Below, in pieces: positions 26,535 through 37,375 of a stretch of 64,000 nucleotides of DNA. Location: positions 37,420,390-37,484,389 of the forward strand of contig NC_030384.2 in assembly GCF_001625215.2 (NCBI RefSeq), in the 5' to 3' direction. The notes under the pieces are model-generated. The model did no database searches, was not told the origin of the DNA, and was given only the letters and a program-made list of their open reading frames with translations. The DNA comes from Daucus carota subsp. sativus. Taxonomy: Eukaryota; Streptophyta; Magnoliopsida; Apiales; Apiaceae. Positions within the stretch are counted from its first letter, which is position 1; each line of letters begins with the position of its first letter. Made by a program: the position numbers and the translations under genes.

Positions 26535-26666
26535 ATGATGGAAAATCATATTATATTGAGCAGTGCTATCTTATGGTTGATAATCATATGTTTTTACTCT
26601 TTGCCTGAAAAAAATAATCACAGAAAAGCACACACTGCGCACTGGGCGAAGAGTAAACGCTTTTGA
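26535..26666 (+). CDS. Candidate 43-aa single-pass membrane microprotein
   Basis: The first ATG after the telo-box/site II promoter opens a 43-codon ORF with tandem ATG codons, starting MMENHIILSSAILWLIIICF. Residues 6-22 are hydrophobic enough for one membrane span, followed by a basic, His-rich tail (KNNHRKAHTAHWAKSKRF). I do not recognise it. Its layout resembles tiny subunits of membrane complexes, and site II promoters are common in front of nuclear genes for mitochondrial parts, but that is inference. It could instead be an upstream ORF or chance in a non-coding transcript. Confidence 0.35.
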   Translation: MMENHIILSSAILWLIIICFYSLPEKNNHRKAHTAHWAKSKRF

Positions 26667-29600
26667 TCATCCTATTCGATTTTTACACTGTTGATGATTT
26701 TAATGCTATGAGATCTGAGGGCTTTTTTGATTTATTATTTTTTGTTCTTGTAGATATTTTGATTCGTTAGCTTACCGTGATTCAGTTGGTTATTAAATTG
26801 GTAGTTTATATTATGTGTTTTTTCTTTTCTTCATTCTTTTTTGTGGTGTAATTCTGCCTATTGTTATGCTTAATTGCTTAATTGCAGGCTGCAGGCTGCA
26901 GGCTTTAGTTATCATATATCTTTTGTTCTGAAACAAAAGAAATCAAACATATAAAGCAAACTAATGGCAATGTTGATTTGATTATTGGAAAAGTCTGATG
27001 ATGTTAATTGAGGTATCTTCTGTGGAAGATAAATATTTTGAGCTATTTACATCTGTTAACTATTTTACTGTGATAATGGTTTATGTTTGCAATACTTTGC
27101 ATTCATGATCTGATATTACCCGTTGGAAGAAAAACTGATATTAGGCGAAATTGAACCGACATATCTTTTCATCTTATGTATAAATCCTCTGTTAAACAGA
27201 CAAGAATTCCAGTGCATACATTTGTTCTTTATACTGTTAAGCTATGAAAGAAGATTGTTAGATCATTATATTCTAACAAAGTTAAAAAGGTTATCAGATA
27301 ATTTTCATTTGCTTACCGGATAATGATATGTAGTAATATAATCGTTGTGACCAATTAATAGACTTGATTTCGATTTCTTAAAACTGATTAAACATAAATA
27401 CTCTTTTGAAATAAAAATAATAATTTATGAAATTAATTGTTATTTTTTTTTGAATCTGATGAAATTAATTGTTATTAAAAAATTTAATATACCAATTAAT
27501 GTCCTGATTATTGGATTAATTGCTAATGGTGGTTCAATAAATTTAAGATTATTTATACATTGCGAAATTGGCGGTCAAGCTACGATTTGAGATTTATCAC
27601 GAATTTATTTCAGTATTTTCAAAATATTGAAAATTCTAGTTGAATCGGTTCATAATTAATAAATTGGCAAGATAGTTATTTACGAATTATTATTCGGAAA
27701 ATTTTGTGAAAATTTTATAACACTAATTTAATGTATTTCTTCAAAAAAAAAAAACACACTAATTTAATGTAGTGTGGAGTTCCGGTCATGTTTAGATTTT
27801 TGAGCTCGTAAAGGAGCATCGGACTTGCGCTTGTCCGTCAGATCTGTTTAACTATAACAACCCGACAGTTCGCAAACCAGAAAACAAGCACGTCACGGGA
27901 GATTGATGCGAGTCAGGTCGCATCTCTGTCACGATGTCTTGTTTTCTCAGTTAGACATTTCTGTTGAATACTCTCCTGTCCTATCAACTGTCATCTTACG
28001 GACACAACACCGAAGTCACGAATTCATTGATCACAGAATTTGTCAGTAAACATGGACTACTAATACAGTACTCGGTCTTACCAGTTGATTCGTAGTTTTC
28101 TTGACAATGAAAACTTTATTTCAATCAATTGAATACGGCACACTCTCGTATTTTGTTCAGTGATAGGATTTGGAAGATTACAATTGTGATGTTAAATCTT
28201 AGTCGAATCTGATTGTATGATCATGTGTCCTAGTTGATTGTACAGGATTGTGTACTGATGTGTTTGATGTATGAATTCAACTTCCTTTCCTTGTCCAAAA
28301 CCCAGCTTCCACTCGATAAAACATGCAAGGACAAAGAAAAGTTCATTCTTATCTAGATTTTTGAACAATAGATTCAGAAGTTTTCCTGGCTTCCACGACT
28401 TATTTTATTTCTATGCTTTTCGTTTCCTACCTCCCTCATTGAGTCATTGTCATGTTTCTCAACAAATCAAGACTGTGATATTTACAAGTTTTCTTTTATG
28501 TTTTAAATTCTGTTTTTTCTAAGATATGAGTTTGGGCCGGGTTTGTTTACAAATCATTATCATTATTTCTAGGAACAATATTTTATTAAAATTAGTCACT
28601 GGTTTCAAGATTAATTACGTGTCAAATTGTTACTTATTGAATTGTGTCCCTTCTAATATTTCCGGTTTAATGTTACAATTTTGATCTCGGCTAATTCAAT
28701 GTTTGATTCAGGCCCGACTGCGGCTGATGATGATGGTGTCTTGTTGGTATAATTTCTTATCGAACTCAGAATAAAGAAAGAACCACAATGTGACTCGAGG
28801 CCAAAATGAATGCAAATTTGTTATGCTGGCAAGTATATTCTTTGACATTTGGTCAGGTGAGCTCAGTGGCCGACTAAAATTACCGGAACTAACCGACAGT
28901 TTGAGCAACCGGAAGTGTGTTGTTTCAATGTATCTCCACCTGAAATTATGTTTCTTCTTCTCTGTGCGGTAGGATTCGATCCTATTTTATTGCTTCCCAC
29001 TCCTTGTGAATGCAACAAACGACACAACCATTATGTTAACTTGCCTCCTAAAGAGTCGGTTACACATGGCGAGTTCACGGACTATTCATGCCTCGCATGA
29101 CTCATGACTCTTGCCGTTGACAATGTATTTTTATTCGACTAGTTTTGTAGTCACGCTTAATCTATTATATGAGCGTTTTATATGGTTTTCTGTAATTATT
29201 TGAAATACATTGTATACACGGAGTATTATCAATTATATGTTATCCTTGTGAGGAGAAGTTGACGAATGAGTATATTTGGACTATTTTGATTATAATATTT
29301 AACGGATACTAGTTAAACAAGACATTCTAAATTATTTTGCTCATATTAGATGTATTCAAAATTTATCAGATTTTTAACTTATTAAGGTATAATAAAAACA
29401 AACCACTTGGTATTTGAAATATATTTTCAAATATAATTCGGATGTTGGTATTTCTTTTAAATTAAAAGCTATATTGCAATCTCACTGTATACTTGAGATT
29501 TAGACCTATTCCATATTTCAAAGTTTATAATTTATTAGTCAAATTAGAATAAAAACAACAAAAATATACAATTCAAATAAAATGAAAATAATGTAAGTAC

Positions 29601-30980
29601 ACAGCTTAAAGTTCAAGTAAAAAAAAAGAGTTACGTTTTAGTGTTTAGTGAAAGTAAACGTCGAAGGAAGAAGAATTAGGATTACAAGTCGAAAATCAAA
29701 ATAAAAGTAAATTGAAACGAATGAAAATAAAGAATTCAGATCTGACAGTCCAAAGTCTTATATCTGATAAGCTTGAATCGAAATAGAAAAAACTGGTCAT
29801 TCCTCGAAAGACGAAAATTATTGAAAAAAAACAAATCAGATTAAAAGTTTAACCATTAGAATTATGTGTCCTTTGGTGCTTGTGATTTTTATATCCAATA
29901 CGATAATGGAATTTGAGGTTTTAGGTTCAATTTTTTTTCCTCCGAATGGAATAGTCTTTTAGAAAAACAACGAGTAGACATGGCGTCACTGATTGAGTCA
30001 TTTTATTTCAAATTTTATATTTAGTTATTAAAAGATTTCATTACTTTCTATTTTCCTTTTCTTAAATAATGTGTTCGAAACTACATCAATTAGAAATGTA
30101 GTGCTCCATTATATTTTTAGATCTCATCATAAATTTTTTCGTTTACTTGGTTTTTATTTTTAAATTTCTCTTCTATCTCAATTAATTTTCAAATAATTTT
30201 TACTCATTTTATTCTATTTTGTTTCAATTTGTCAGACTAAACACGCTGTTCCAGGTACGTTTAATTAAATTTGCCCATGATTACTAAATTCTAGGATCAT
30301 GTCCGCATTTATCGAATTATAATATTCTATGAATCTAATAAATTTTATATTATTTAAGTCGAACTCATTGAAAATGCTATAACCGGTACCACAAATCGGA
30401 TTTTTGATTTTCCTCCGTCGTTCACAGCTTGTATTATCCACCAACTTATCTACGTTAAAGTTAAGTGAGTATTTGACATTTTCATCCTAAGAAAAAATGA
30501 AAAACTAACGGATTCAGTCTACAACATTGGTAGCAGTGAACAGTGAAGATGTGACCATAAAATTGACGAGGTCCTTTTCTTGAATACGCGCCAACGTAGA
30601 AATCAGTAACCTCCTGACCCCACCTGCTACGTCACTCCTCTTCCTTTCAATCTCATGACTCCGTCCATCCGGCCCCACCACTTAACATCCGCCACCTGTA
30701 ATTTCACCCATCACTTTCTAATTATTTTCCTACGTGGCATATTATTATTACCTGCTCTACTACTCAAACCAACGGCTCAGATTCAATCTGGTGCCAGATG
30801 TGTGGGCCATACATCACATATCTATCAGGCGTGTAGAGTGCGTGTATAATATTGTGCATATATTACTGCTCAATTAACTCCGTACTAACAAAAAGGCTAA
30901 TTAACGTTAATCAAATTGTGTTATTTTAGTTAAACTCTTGATTTTGACGAACTCTTCTAGTTCCCGACAACCATTGTACG
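26667..30980. other. Long region without a recognised gene
   Basis: Introns and 3' exons of the transcript implied by the promoter at 26291 may lie here. A GCAGGCT triplet repeat is at about 26884-26903. An imperfect hairpin is at 27880-27946. Open frames at 28271-28522 and 28790-29100 are short and match nothing I know. From 29100 to 30600 the sequence is AT-rich and featureless, and the last kilobase is upstream sequence of the ROH1-like gene. Confidence 0.5.
27880..27946. repeat. Imperfect inverted repeat (hairpin with about 32-bp arms)
   Basis: GAAAACAAG followed by CACGTCACGGGAGATTGATGCGA faces TCGCATCTCTGTCACGATGTCTTGTTTTC around a 6-nt loop. The arms pair with a few mismatches and bulges. 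It could be the core of a small inverted-repeat element or a small-RNA precursor; the sequence alone does not decide. Confidence 0.5.
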
Positions 30981-30992
30981 CGGTCCATTTCC

Positions 30993-31000
30993 TATATAAA
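30993..31000 (+). promoter_or_regulatory. TATA box of the ROH1-like gene
   Basis: TATATAAA lies about 230 nt before the ATG and is followed by a CT-rich leader (TCTCTCTTCACATTCTCTC), as in many plant 5' UTRs. Transcription probably starts near 31025-31030. Confidence 0.65.
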
Positions 31001-31230
31001 CACTCTCTTCTCTTTATGTATTCAAAACATCCATCTCTCTCTTCACATTCTCTCTCTACAACACTCTTCTCCTAACCTCCAATTCACCCATTTTCATCTT
31101 CTTAATCAATCTCAACTTTTCATCCCTCTATTAATTTTGTGTTAAAGCTCGAATTTTGTGTATAATTGGGTGAATTATTGTTTTTATGTTCGAGATTTGA
31201 TTAGGGTTTTGCTTGTGGTGAATGTAAGAA

Positions 31231-32373
31231 ATGCCAGCAACGGATTATCAAGGCTCATCAGCTTCTCACACGACTCGTTCGTTCTTTAGTTTTCGTCGGG
31301 AGCAAATCCACTCGATGGATTCTCCACACGCGACTAGTCAAGATATGGAGCTTGAATCTTTTCAGAGACTTGTTGCTGAGAGGTTTAGTGATTTGTCAGC
31401 GGATAAGGGTGATGATTTTCTCTCACTATCGTGGGTTCAGAAGCTGCTCAGTGTGTTTCTTGATTGCCAGGAGGATTTTACCGAATTGGTTTCCAGGAAT
31501 AAAGGGTACTTAAACAGGGCTCCGATGGATCGTATGATTTCGGAGTTTTTCGAGAGGAGTGTGAAGGCTTTAGATGTTTGTAATGCGATTCGAGATGGAA
31601 TTGAGATTATTAGGCAATGGCAGAAGCAATTGGAGATTGTGTTGTGTGCTTTGGGTAATCAGAGGAGTCTTGGAGAAGGTCAGTTTCGTCGAGCCAAGAA
31701 GGCGTTGGTTGATTTAGCAATCGGGATGTTGGATGAGAAAGAGGGCAGCTCTTCGGTTTCTCATAGGAACAGGTCTTTTGGGCGAAATAATGTAGTGAAG
31801 GATCAGAAATCAATGGGGCATTATAGGTCGTTGTCGTGGAGTGTTTCGCGATCCTGGTCAGCTGCTAAGCAGTTGCAGGCAATTGGGAATAATTTAGCTC
31901 CTCCGAAGCCTAATGAGATTATGGCTACCAATGGACTAGCTTTGGCTGTTTATACGATGAATAATGTATTGTATTTTGTAATGTGGGCTCTTGTTGCCGC
32001 AATACCTTGTCAGGATCGCGGTTTACATGCTAGTTTTCATATGCCTAAGCAGTTTGTTTGGGCTAGTCCGATTCTATCTCTTCATGAGAAGATATTGGAT
32101 GAATCGAAGAAGAGGGACAAGAGAGCCGCCAGTGGCTTAATGAAGGAGATTCATGAGATTGAGAAGTGTGCGCGTTTTTTGAATGAACTGATGGATTCGG
32201 TTAGCTTCCCTTTGAACGAGGAGAAGGAAGAAGAAGTTGTAAAGAGAGTAAAGGAGTTAGGAGTAGTTAATCAGGCTATAAAGCAAGGATTGAACCCGAT
32301 GGAACGGCGAGTTAGGGAAGTGTTTCATAAAATTGTAAAGAGTAGAACCGAAGGCCTTGAATCTTCCGGCTGA
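31231..32373 (+). CDS. ROH1/BYPASS1-related protein (DUF793 family)
   Basis: An intronless gene encodes 380 aa, a normal length for this plant-specific family. Arabidopsis ROH1 binds the exocyst subunit EXO70A1 and affects polarised secretion such as seed-coat mucilage; the biochemical role is not known. Family features include the N-terminal SFFSFRREQ (18-26), the helix [15 protein letters not shown] (42-56), [20 protein letters not shown] (64-83), the basic Ser-rich middle (172-210) with [20 protein letters not shown], a hydrophobic segment at about 234-259 ([20 protein letters not shown]), and an acidic and basic coiled-coil-like C-terminus. The hydrophobic stretch may anchor it to membranes. 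The start is the first ATG of the long frame (AGAAATGCC). No defects are seen. Confidence 0.88.
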   Translation: MPATDYQGSSASHTTRSFFSFRREQIHSMDSPHATSQDMELESFQRLVAERFSDLSADKGDDFLSLSWVQKLLSVFLDCQEDFTELVSRNKGYLNRAPMDRMISEFFERSVKALDVCNAIRDGIEIIRQWQKQLEIVLCALGNQRSLGEGQFRRAKKALVDLAIGMLDEKEGSSSVSHRNRSFGRNNVVKDQKSMGHYRSLSWSVSRSWSAAKQLQAIGNNLAPPKPNEIMATNGLALAVYTMNNVLYFVMWALVAAIPCQDRGLHASFHMPKQFVWASPILSLHEKILDESKKRDKRAASGLMKEIHEIEKCARFLNELMDSVSFPLNEEKEEEVVKRVKELGVVNQAIKQGLNPMERRVREVFHKIVKSRTEGLESSG

Positions 32374-33518
32374 TCAACACATCATCCCAAGTAATTCAAT
32401 CTGTAGTTGAATGCAGAAACGAGTGCTATGTCTATAATTTGTATACTGGAGAAATGGGGATTGGATTATCTTGTCCACGATGTCTATGGCCTTCTTGTTT
32501 ATTACTACTATATCAGTTGGTTTTTGCAAGTAGAATTGGCTTGTTCATTTTTGTTTCCATTTTTATGGTTTGAATGTCATATAGAAATTTTTCATTCGAT
32601 ATCTTATGAGTTTAATTTTTGTCGCAAAATTCCTCTTAATCGTTCTAATTTCCGACTTCAAATCGATGGTTATGTCACGATGCCCTCGCCAACTAACCCT
32701 TAAGACAAGATTGTAAAGTGTCAAAATGGCATCGATTTAAACAGAGTGAGCCACAGCCACACTAGCAGAACATCGCTGAATTAGTCCATATCAGATGTGA
32801 AGGGGTTGGACTTGAGCACTTGCATAGCATCGAAAAGATTTTTCAGAAAATTCCAAATCAGAAATTTGTTTTCCTCTGACCATTTACGGAGTCCAATTCA
32901 AGTAAAACGGATCGTGTCTCCTGTTTGATTGATTTTTGATTTACTGATAAAACATTGTAGCATCGCAGTAGCCGAATAAAAATGGAGGGAGTCAAATTTG
33001 ACTCACATCACTCTTCTTTTAGTTAATGATTCAACTTGTAGCATAAAATAAGGATTCAACGTTCAATAACAAGGTACTGGTTTCGAACAAGGTCAATATC
33101 TACATTTTATAGTTGACAAATTATATTCATAAAAAATGATTTTTCAAGATACAACAAGGCGTGTCTCTGCTAAAAGGTCCGTTTTCTTATCCTGTCAGCC
33201 AGCTAGCAACACGTTTATTACTTTCGCTAATTTAATCGTATCCTCCTAAAATCTAAATGGCAGTCGTTTTAAAGGTGATATACTATCACGTCCACACAAT
33301 AAAATTTTATATTAAATTTATCGAGTAAAAGAGTTAATTCGGATAAATTTGGAAAACAATAATGCTACTATACTATAAATAGAAAATGTGAAAAAATTGA
33401 AAATTAGAGAGGGACCTTTTCTTTTGAAGGAAAAGTTTAAAGATCGGTTCGTAATAATATCATGTTATCCCAATTTGAAAGATGGTTTTTCCGGAATGAA
33501 ATGAAAATTGGATCATGA
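32374..33518. other. 3' UTR and featureless intergenic sequence
   Basis: The first 300-400 bases probably include the 3' UTR of the ROH1-like gene. The 98-codon frame at 32407-32703 shows no domain. I see nothing else. Confidence 0.6.
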
Positions 33519-33585
33519 GCCCCAGCGGGAGGCTCGCACGACGGCCTGTTAATTTAGTAGTAGAGCGCGTTCCTGATAATTGCGT
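33519..33585 (+). other. Nuclear plastid DNA fragment (rrn16-trnI spacer and 5' exon of trnI-GAU)
   Basis: CCCAGCGGGAGGCTCGCACG at 33521-33540 followed by ACGGCC is the end of the plastid rrn16-trnI spacer. TAGAGCGCG and CCTGATAATTGCG (33561-33584) are the D-arm and anticodon region of plastid trnI-GAU exon 1, as remembered from plastid genomes. Several differences are C-to-T or G-to-A, as expected for decay of methylated nuclear DNA. The tRNA is incomplete (no second exon) and cannot be functional. The match stops exactly at a Stowaway-like terminus. Confidence 0.8.
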
Positions 33586-33586
33586 A

Positions 33587-33850
33587 CTCCCTCCGTCTTA
33601 CTCATTTATGCATTTTTTTACTACTCGGTACATATTTTAATTTTTTTATAAAATATAATTCTATAACTTATTATATTATTAGTTTTTTTGAATAAATTAA
33701 ATATTATTTTTTTACACAAAAAAACTTAAAAATAAATTATAAATTATATTTATAAAAATATTAAAACATGCTCCAGTTCCCCGTTATATATAATTTCTGG
33801 AAGTGAAGGAGAGCAACCTAACCTTACAACCAGAGTGTAAATGAGTCAAA
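33587..33850. mobile_element. Stowaway-like MITE, right end lost
   Basis: CTCCCTCCGTC follows a TA target dinucleotide (33585-33586), the usual terminus of Stowaway (Tc1/mariner) MITEs. The left arm ACTCATTTATGCA is answered by TGTAAATGAGT near 33835-33846, but the terminal GGAGGGAG is missing on that side. Confidence 0.6.
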
Positions 33851-34422
33851 CTGGTCGTGAGCTACTCGAACTCGGCTCGTAAAATATTTGAATTTCGAAC
33901 TTGGCTCGGTAATAATCGAGCCGAGTTCGAGCTTTTAATTTATCACTAGTCCAAAAAAAATTTATATACTAAATTTTAAATTAATAAGTAATTTTGAAAC
34001 TTTTTAACTAAATGGACTAAATTTCATATGAAAGTTGTACATTTTTATTATTTAGAAATTATAAAAATAATATAAATGAAAAGTATACTCAATTTATTTT
34101 AAAATAATCCTCTTTGTTAAGATTATGAAAAGCAATATATAGTTAAAAGATTAATCAACTTAATTATAAAAATTTAAATAAAACTACTAATTTGAGAGGG
34201 GAAGTAACTTAAATACCAGGTTCAGTAGAGAATATTTTATTTATATTTTATAAAGAAAGTATCCAAATTGTATGTCAAAAAAAGGAGTGGAGAAATCTAT
34301 TTATTTATTTGAGAAAATGAGTAGGGACATTTATTGAATACACATTCATTTCAGTTAAATGCCAAAAGTTTTCTGGTAGCTGGAGCCGAGTCACATGCAG
34401 ATAAATGGTCCGTTCTTTAATA

Positions 34423-35053
34423 CTCCCTCCGTCCCTTTTTATCTGTCCATTTTGGAAAAAAAAACACATACCAAGAAATACTTGATTGTACTCCCTCCGT
34501 CCCATTTTAGTTGTCACATTTGACAAAAACACACATATTAAGAAAAATTTAATTTTACACTTTGTTGGTTTTGTTTTCATCAATATTTTGGTGCTTGATT
34601 CTATATCATTAATTACTGTACATGAAAAATGTAGATATATATACACATGGAGCATGATTTAACTATAAAACTCTTCAATAGTCAAACATTGGAATCAACC
34701 AAGCAGGGGTAGCCATGGAAAAGTCTACACAAATATGCATTGGACTTGATGTGAGACAACTATTTTGGGACAAAAAAATTTCCCAAATGTGACAACTAAA
34801 ATAGGACGGAGGGAGTATAAACTTTTTCATTAAATACCTCTAATTAATATCTTGAAAATGGTAAAATATCCCTACTTTATGTCTTGAAAACATGAATTCA
34901 ACCAAGTTTTAAATAAGTCAAGCCTTGAAAATTGAAATTATGGAAATATATTTGAAAAACTATCATTAAATTAGTTTTGAAAGTATAAATGGACAGATAA
35001 ATAGGGACAAATTTTCACTTCCAAAATGGACAGATAAATAGGGACGGAGGGAG
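34423..35053. mobile_element. Stowaway MITE (outer), interrupted by a second Stowaway
   Basis: The left TIR CTCCCTCCGTCCCTTTTTAT continues CTGTCCATTTTGG; the right end is its near-perfect complement ending GACGGAGGGAG. TA lies on both sides (34421-34422 and 35054-35055). Removing the inner element leaves about 304 bp, a usual Stowaway size. Confidence 0.9.
34491..34815. mobile_element. Stowaway MITE (inner), nested in the outer element
   Basis: CTCCCTCCGTCCCATTTTAG with GTTGTCACATTTG on the left is matched by CAAATGTGACAAC and CTAAAATAGGACGGAGGGAG on the right. TA duplications are at 34489-34490 and 34816-34817. The element is 325 bp. It must be younger than the element it splits. Confidence 0.92.
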
Positions 35054-35382
35054 TAATTAGATTCCAATATCATAAATCAGAAAGTACTAGAACATAGAAA
35101 ATAAAAGAGAACCCAAGCTGATGGTGGTCTTGTTGCACAGTCAGTGCAATCAAATATAAGCCATAGAATGGTTATGCAAGTGTATATAAGAAGAAGAAGC
35201 AAGGTAGATGTGGTAAGGCTGGCAAATCATAATTAGCAAAAGCTACATCTCAATCTCTGCATATAACTCTGGTTTCTTTATCTATTTTATGTAATGAATT
35301 ATACATGTCACACATTTTTATACTGGAAAGTGGATTAGACATTAATCCAGCTAGTAGTTTAATTTATTTTTTAATATTTTCT

Positions 35383-35780
35383 TTTTTTTGAAACTTACTG
35401 ATTCAATTCACTCAAAACGAAACATCAAAAGGAAGAGCCTCCAACAAACACACAGAGGAGACGTGAACGCATTATAGCCACCTCGTGTGCTACCTTATTA
35501 GCATTTTTCGGGATAAAAACAACTCAAACTCTATGCATACTATTGAGAAGTTTGCAACCCTCAATATCTCTCCAATCTCCAAGCAGTTCATACTTTAGCT
35601 TCGAATGGGATGGACAGTGAGCTGAGAATCTGATTCCACTATTATTTCATCATCTTGCCATTGTAGTTCTTTGATCCAAGATAAAATTTTAAGTACACCA
35701 ACAGCCTCCGCTTCGACTACTGATACCTCACCACAGAACTTGTAATTTTTGGCTGTTATGAAAGTACCCTGATTATATCA
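35383..35780 (-). pseudogene. 3' fragment of a LINE with a broken RNase H domain
   Basis: On the minus strand the sequence reads FCGEVSVVEAEAVGVLKILS, then ELQWQDDEIIVESDSQLTV, the pattern of the RNase H domain of plant LINEs and non-LTR reverse transcriptases. A stop follows and later frames continue NANKVAHEVA-like text, so it is frameshifted. A T-run at about 35383-35390 on the plus strand is the poly-A tail of the minus-strand element. No reverse transcriptase part remains. Confidence 0.75.
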
Positions 35781-36292
35781 GATGATATATCAGATATGCT
35801 ATGGACTTGTACTAAAAACAAATTTTTAGGAACGTGAGAAATTAAGGCTGGCCCAAAAGCAAATACAGATTTACGGAGAAGTCATTTCTGTGGTCTAATT
35901 CCTTGTGAACTGTGAAGTATATAAATCAAAAACCCATTACTTGGAAAGGCCTTGTGGGAGTTCAGAGACAAAAATGACAAGGGCTTGTTTGCCACACTCG
36001 CGAGCTGTAAGTTATGGAACAACACAAGAGCATTTAGCTCTGAAGTAACTGGACTGACCAACTTAGATATAGATGTCACATGAGATGGGCCACACAGGGC
36101 CTCAACCATTATGCAATAACACAAAAACAGTCTACATCTATTATACTTTACTTGATGTTTAGTTAAACAAAAAAGTGGTACATGCTACCCTGTCCCAGAA
36201 AATGTACAACAAGCTTCTTCCAAGATTTCTATGAATTGGTTCTTGCTCTACATATAAATTCCAGATCGAAAAAAGTCTGCGAAAAGCTGAAA

Positions 36293-37375
36293 ATGGATGT
36301 TGAATTAGGTCTTGAGCTTGCTAAATGCTTGGATGAGTTTGTGTCAGGCAGTCCTATTTTCATCTCTGGAGAAACAGACAGCATGTTTATCCTCACAGCA
36401 GTTCTTAAAGGTACAGATATTTCAGTTGTTCGAACGTATAGTTTTAGTAATTACTTTCGGATTTAGAATAATTATATGGAGTTATGAATTCATGCAGGTT
36501 ATACCAGAGAGCTGATTAAGATTGATGTAAATGACTGTGAAAGAAGCCTTGTGATTAGTGGTGAAAAGCCGATTCAAGATATGGTCATGGTGGGGTGGAA
36601 AGTGTACAAGAAAGAGATCAAGATGATGGGATTCACAAAGGCTTTTGTGATTCCTGATGGTGTGATTATTGATCGAATTGAGGCGAGGTTTAATAAGGAA
36701 AATTTCAAGTTAACTGTTGCAATGCCGAAGATGGTGAAAGGAATTAAGGGGATTAAAGTTAAAGAAGTGAAAGTAGAAGAACATGACACAGGAGGATACA
36801 GATCACTGCAAGTTGTGGATGATGATGAGAGTGTTCGAAAAATTGATCTAGCCTCCGGAGAGTTGGCATTAGTCTCTGAGCGCGACAGAGAGGTTCATAG
36901 TACGAAAGAAAAGATTGAGAACGAAGTTGAACAAGAAGAAAAAAGTTTAGATGAGACAATTGTGACAACAATTCAAACATTTGCTGATTGTGAAGACAAT
37001 GTGATCATTCCTGATGTGCTTCCGCAGATACAAGGCGAAAAAACAGGGAAAGCATTGGAGGAAACACATGAAAATCACAGTATTCAAGAACAGGAGGCAC
37101 TAAAATGTGATCAAAATGAAAAGGAGAGAGTAGGCTACGAAGGAGAAGGTAGTGTTTCATGCAATGCACAAGGACATGAATCTCCTGAGGAACCATCTAC
37201 GACGACAGAGAAGAAGTTCCGCGACCAATCAACACAAACCGATCCACCTAGAAGGCCTAAGAAGTGTTGTGTTCCGATGATTGCTGGTGGATCAGCTCTA
37301 CTAATATCTGTACTGGTGTTTGTAATCCATTTGATCAGAGATCAGGACAAGCCTAGGAAGAAGAAACAGCAATAA
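36293..37375 (+). CDS. HSP20-like protein with C-terminal membrane anchor (RTM2-like)
   Basis: Two exons, 36293-36410 and 36498-37375, encode 331 aa. The family has an alpha-crystallin/HSP20-like domain at the N-terminus and a tail-anchor helix; in Arabidopsis, RTM2 of this broad group restricts long-distance movement of potyviruses in phloem, but most members are uncharacterised. The start MDVELGLELAKCLDEF matches the family, so the more upstream in-frame ATG at 36182 is probably not used. The HSP20-like domain spans about 25-120 (SMFILTAVLKGYTRELIKID, LVISGEKP, FVIPDGVIIDRIEARFN, LTVAMPKMVKGI). A charged, Glu/Lys-rich linker follows, then a membrane span at about 297-319 (VPMIAGGSALLISVLVFVIH) and a basic tail. 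The final exon is intact. Confidence 0.83.

Noticed and set aside
26534-26607. Possible box C/D snoRNA (ATGATGG ... CCTGA) after the site II promoter
   Set aside because: The flanking bases do not form a terminal stem, the C box is off consensus and no convincing C'/D' pair is present; the overlapping ORF explains the ATGATG.
33541-33584. tRNA-Ile gene
   Set aside because: Only the 5' exon of plastid trnI-GAU is present, with mutations; it is a plastid DNA fragment.
36182-36292. Upstream ATG giving 37 extra residues on the RTM2-like protein
   Set aside because: The added residues do not fit the family, which starts MDVELGL; a short leader is more likely.
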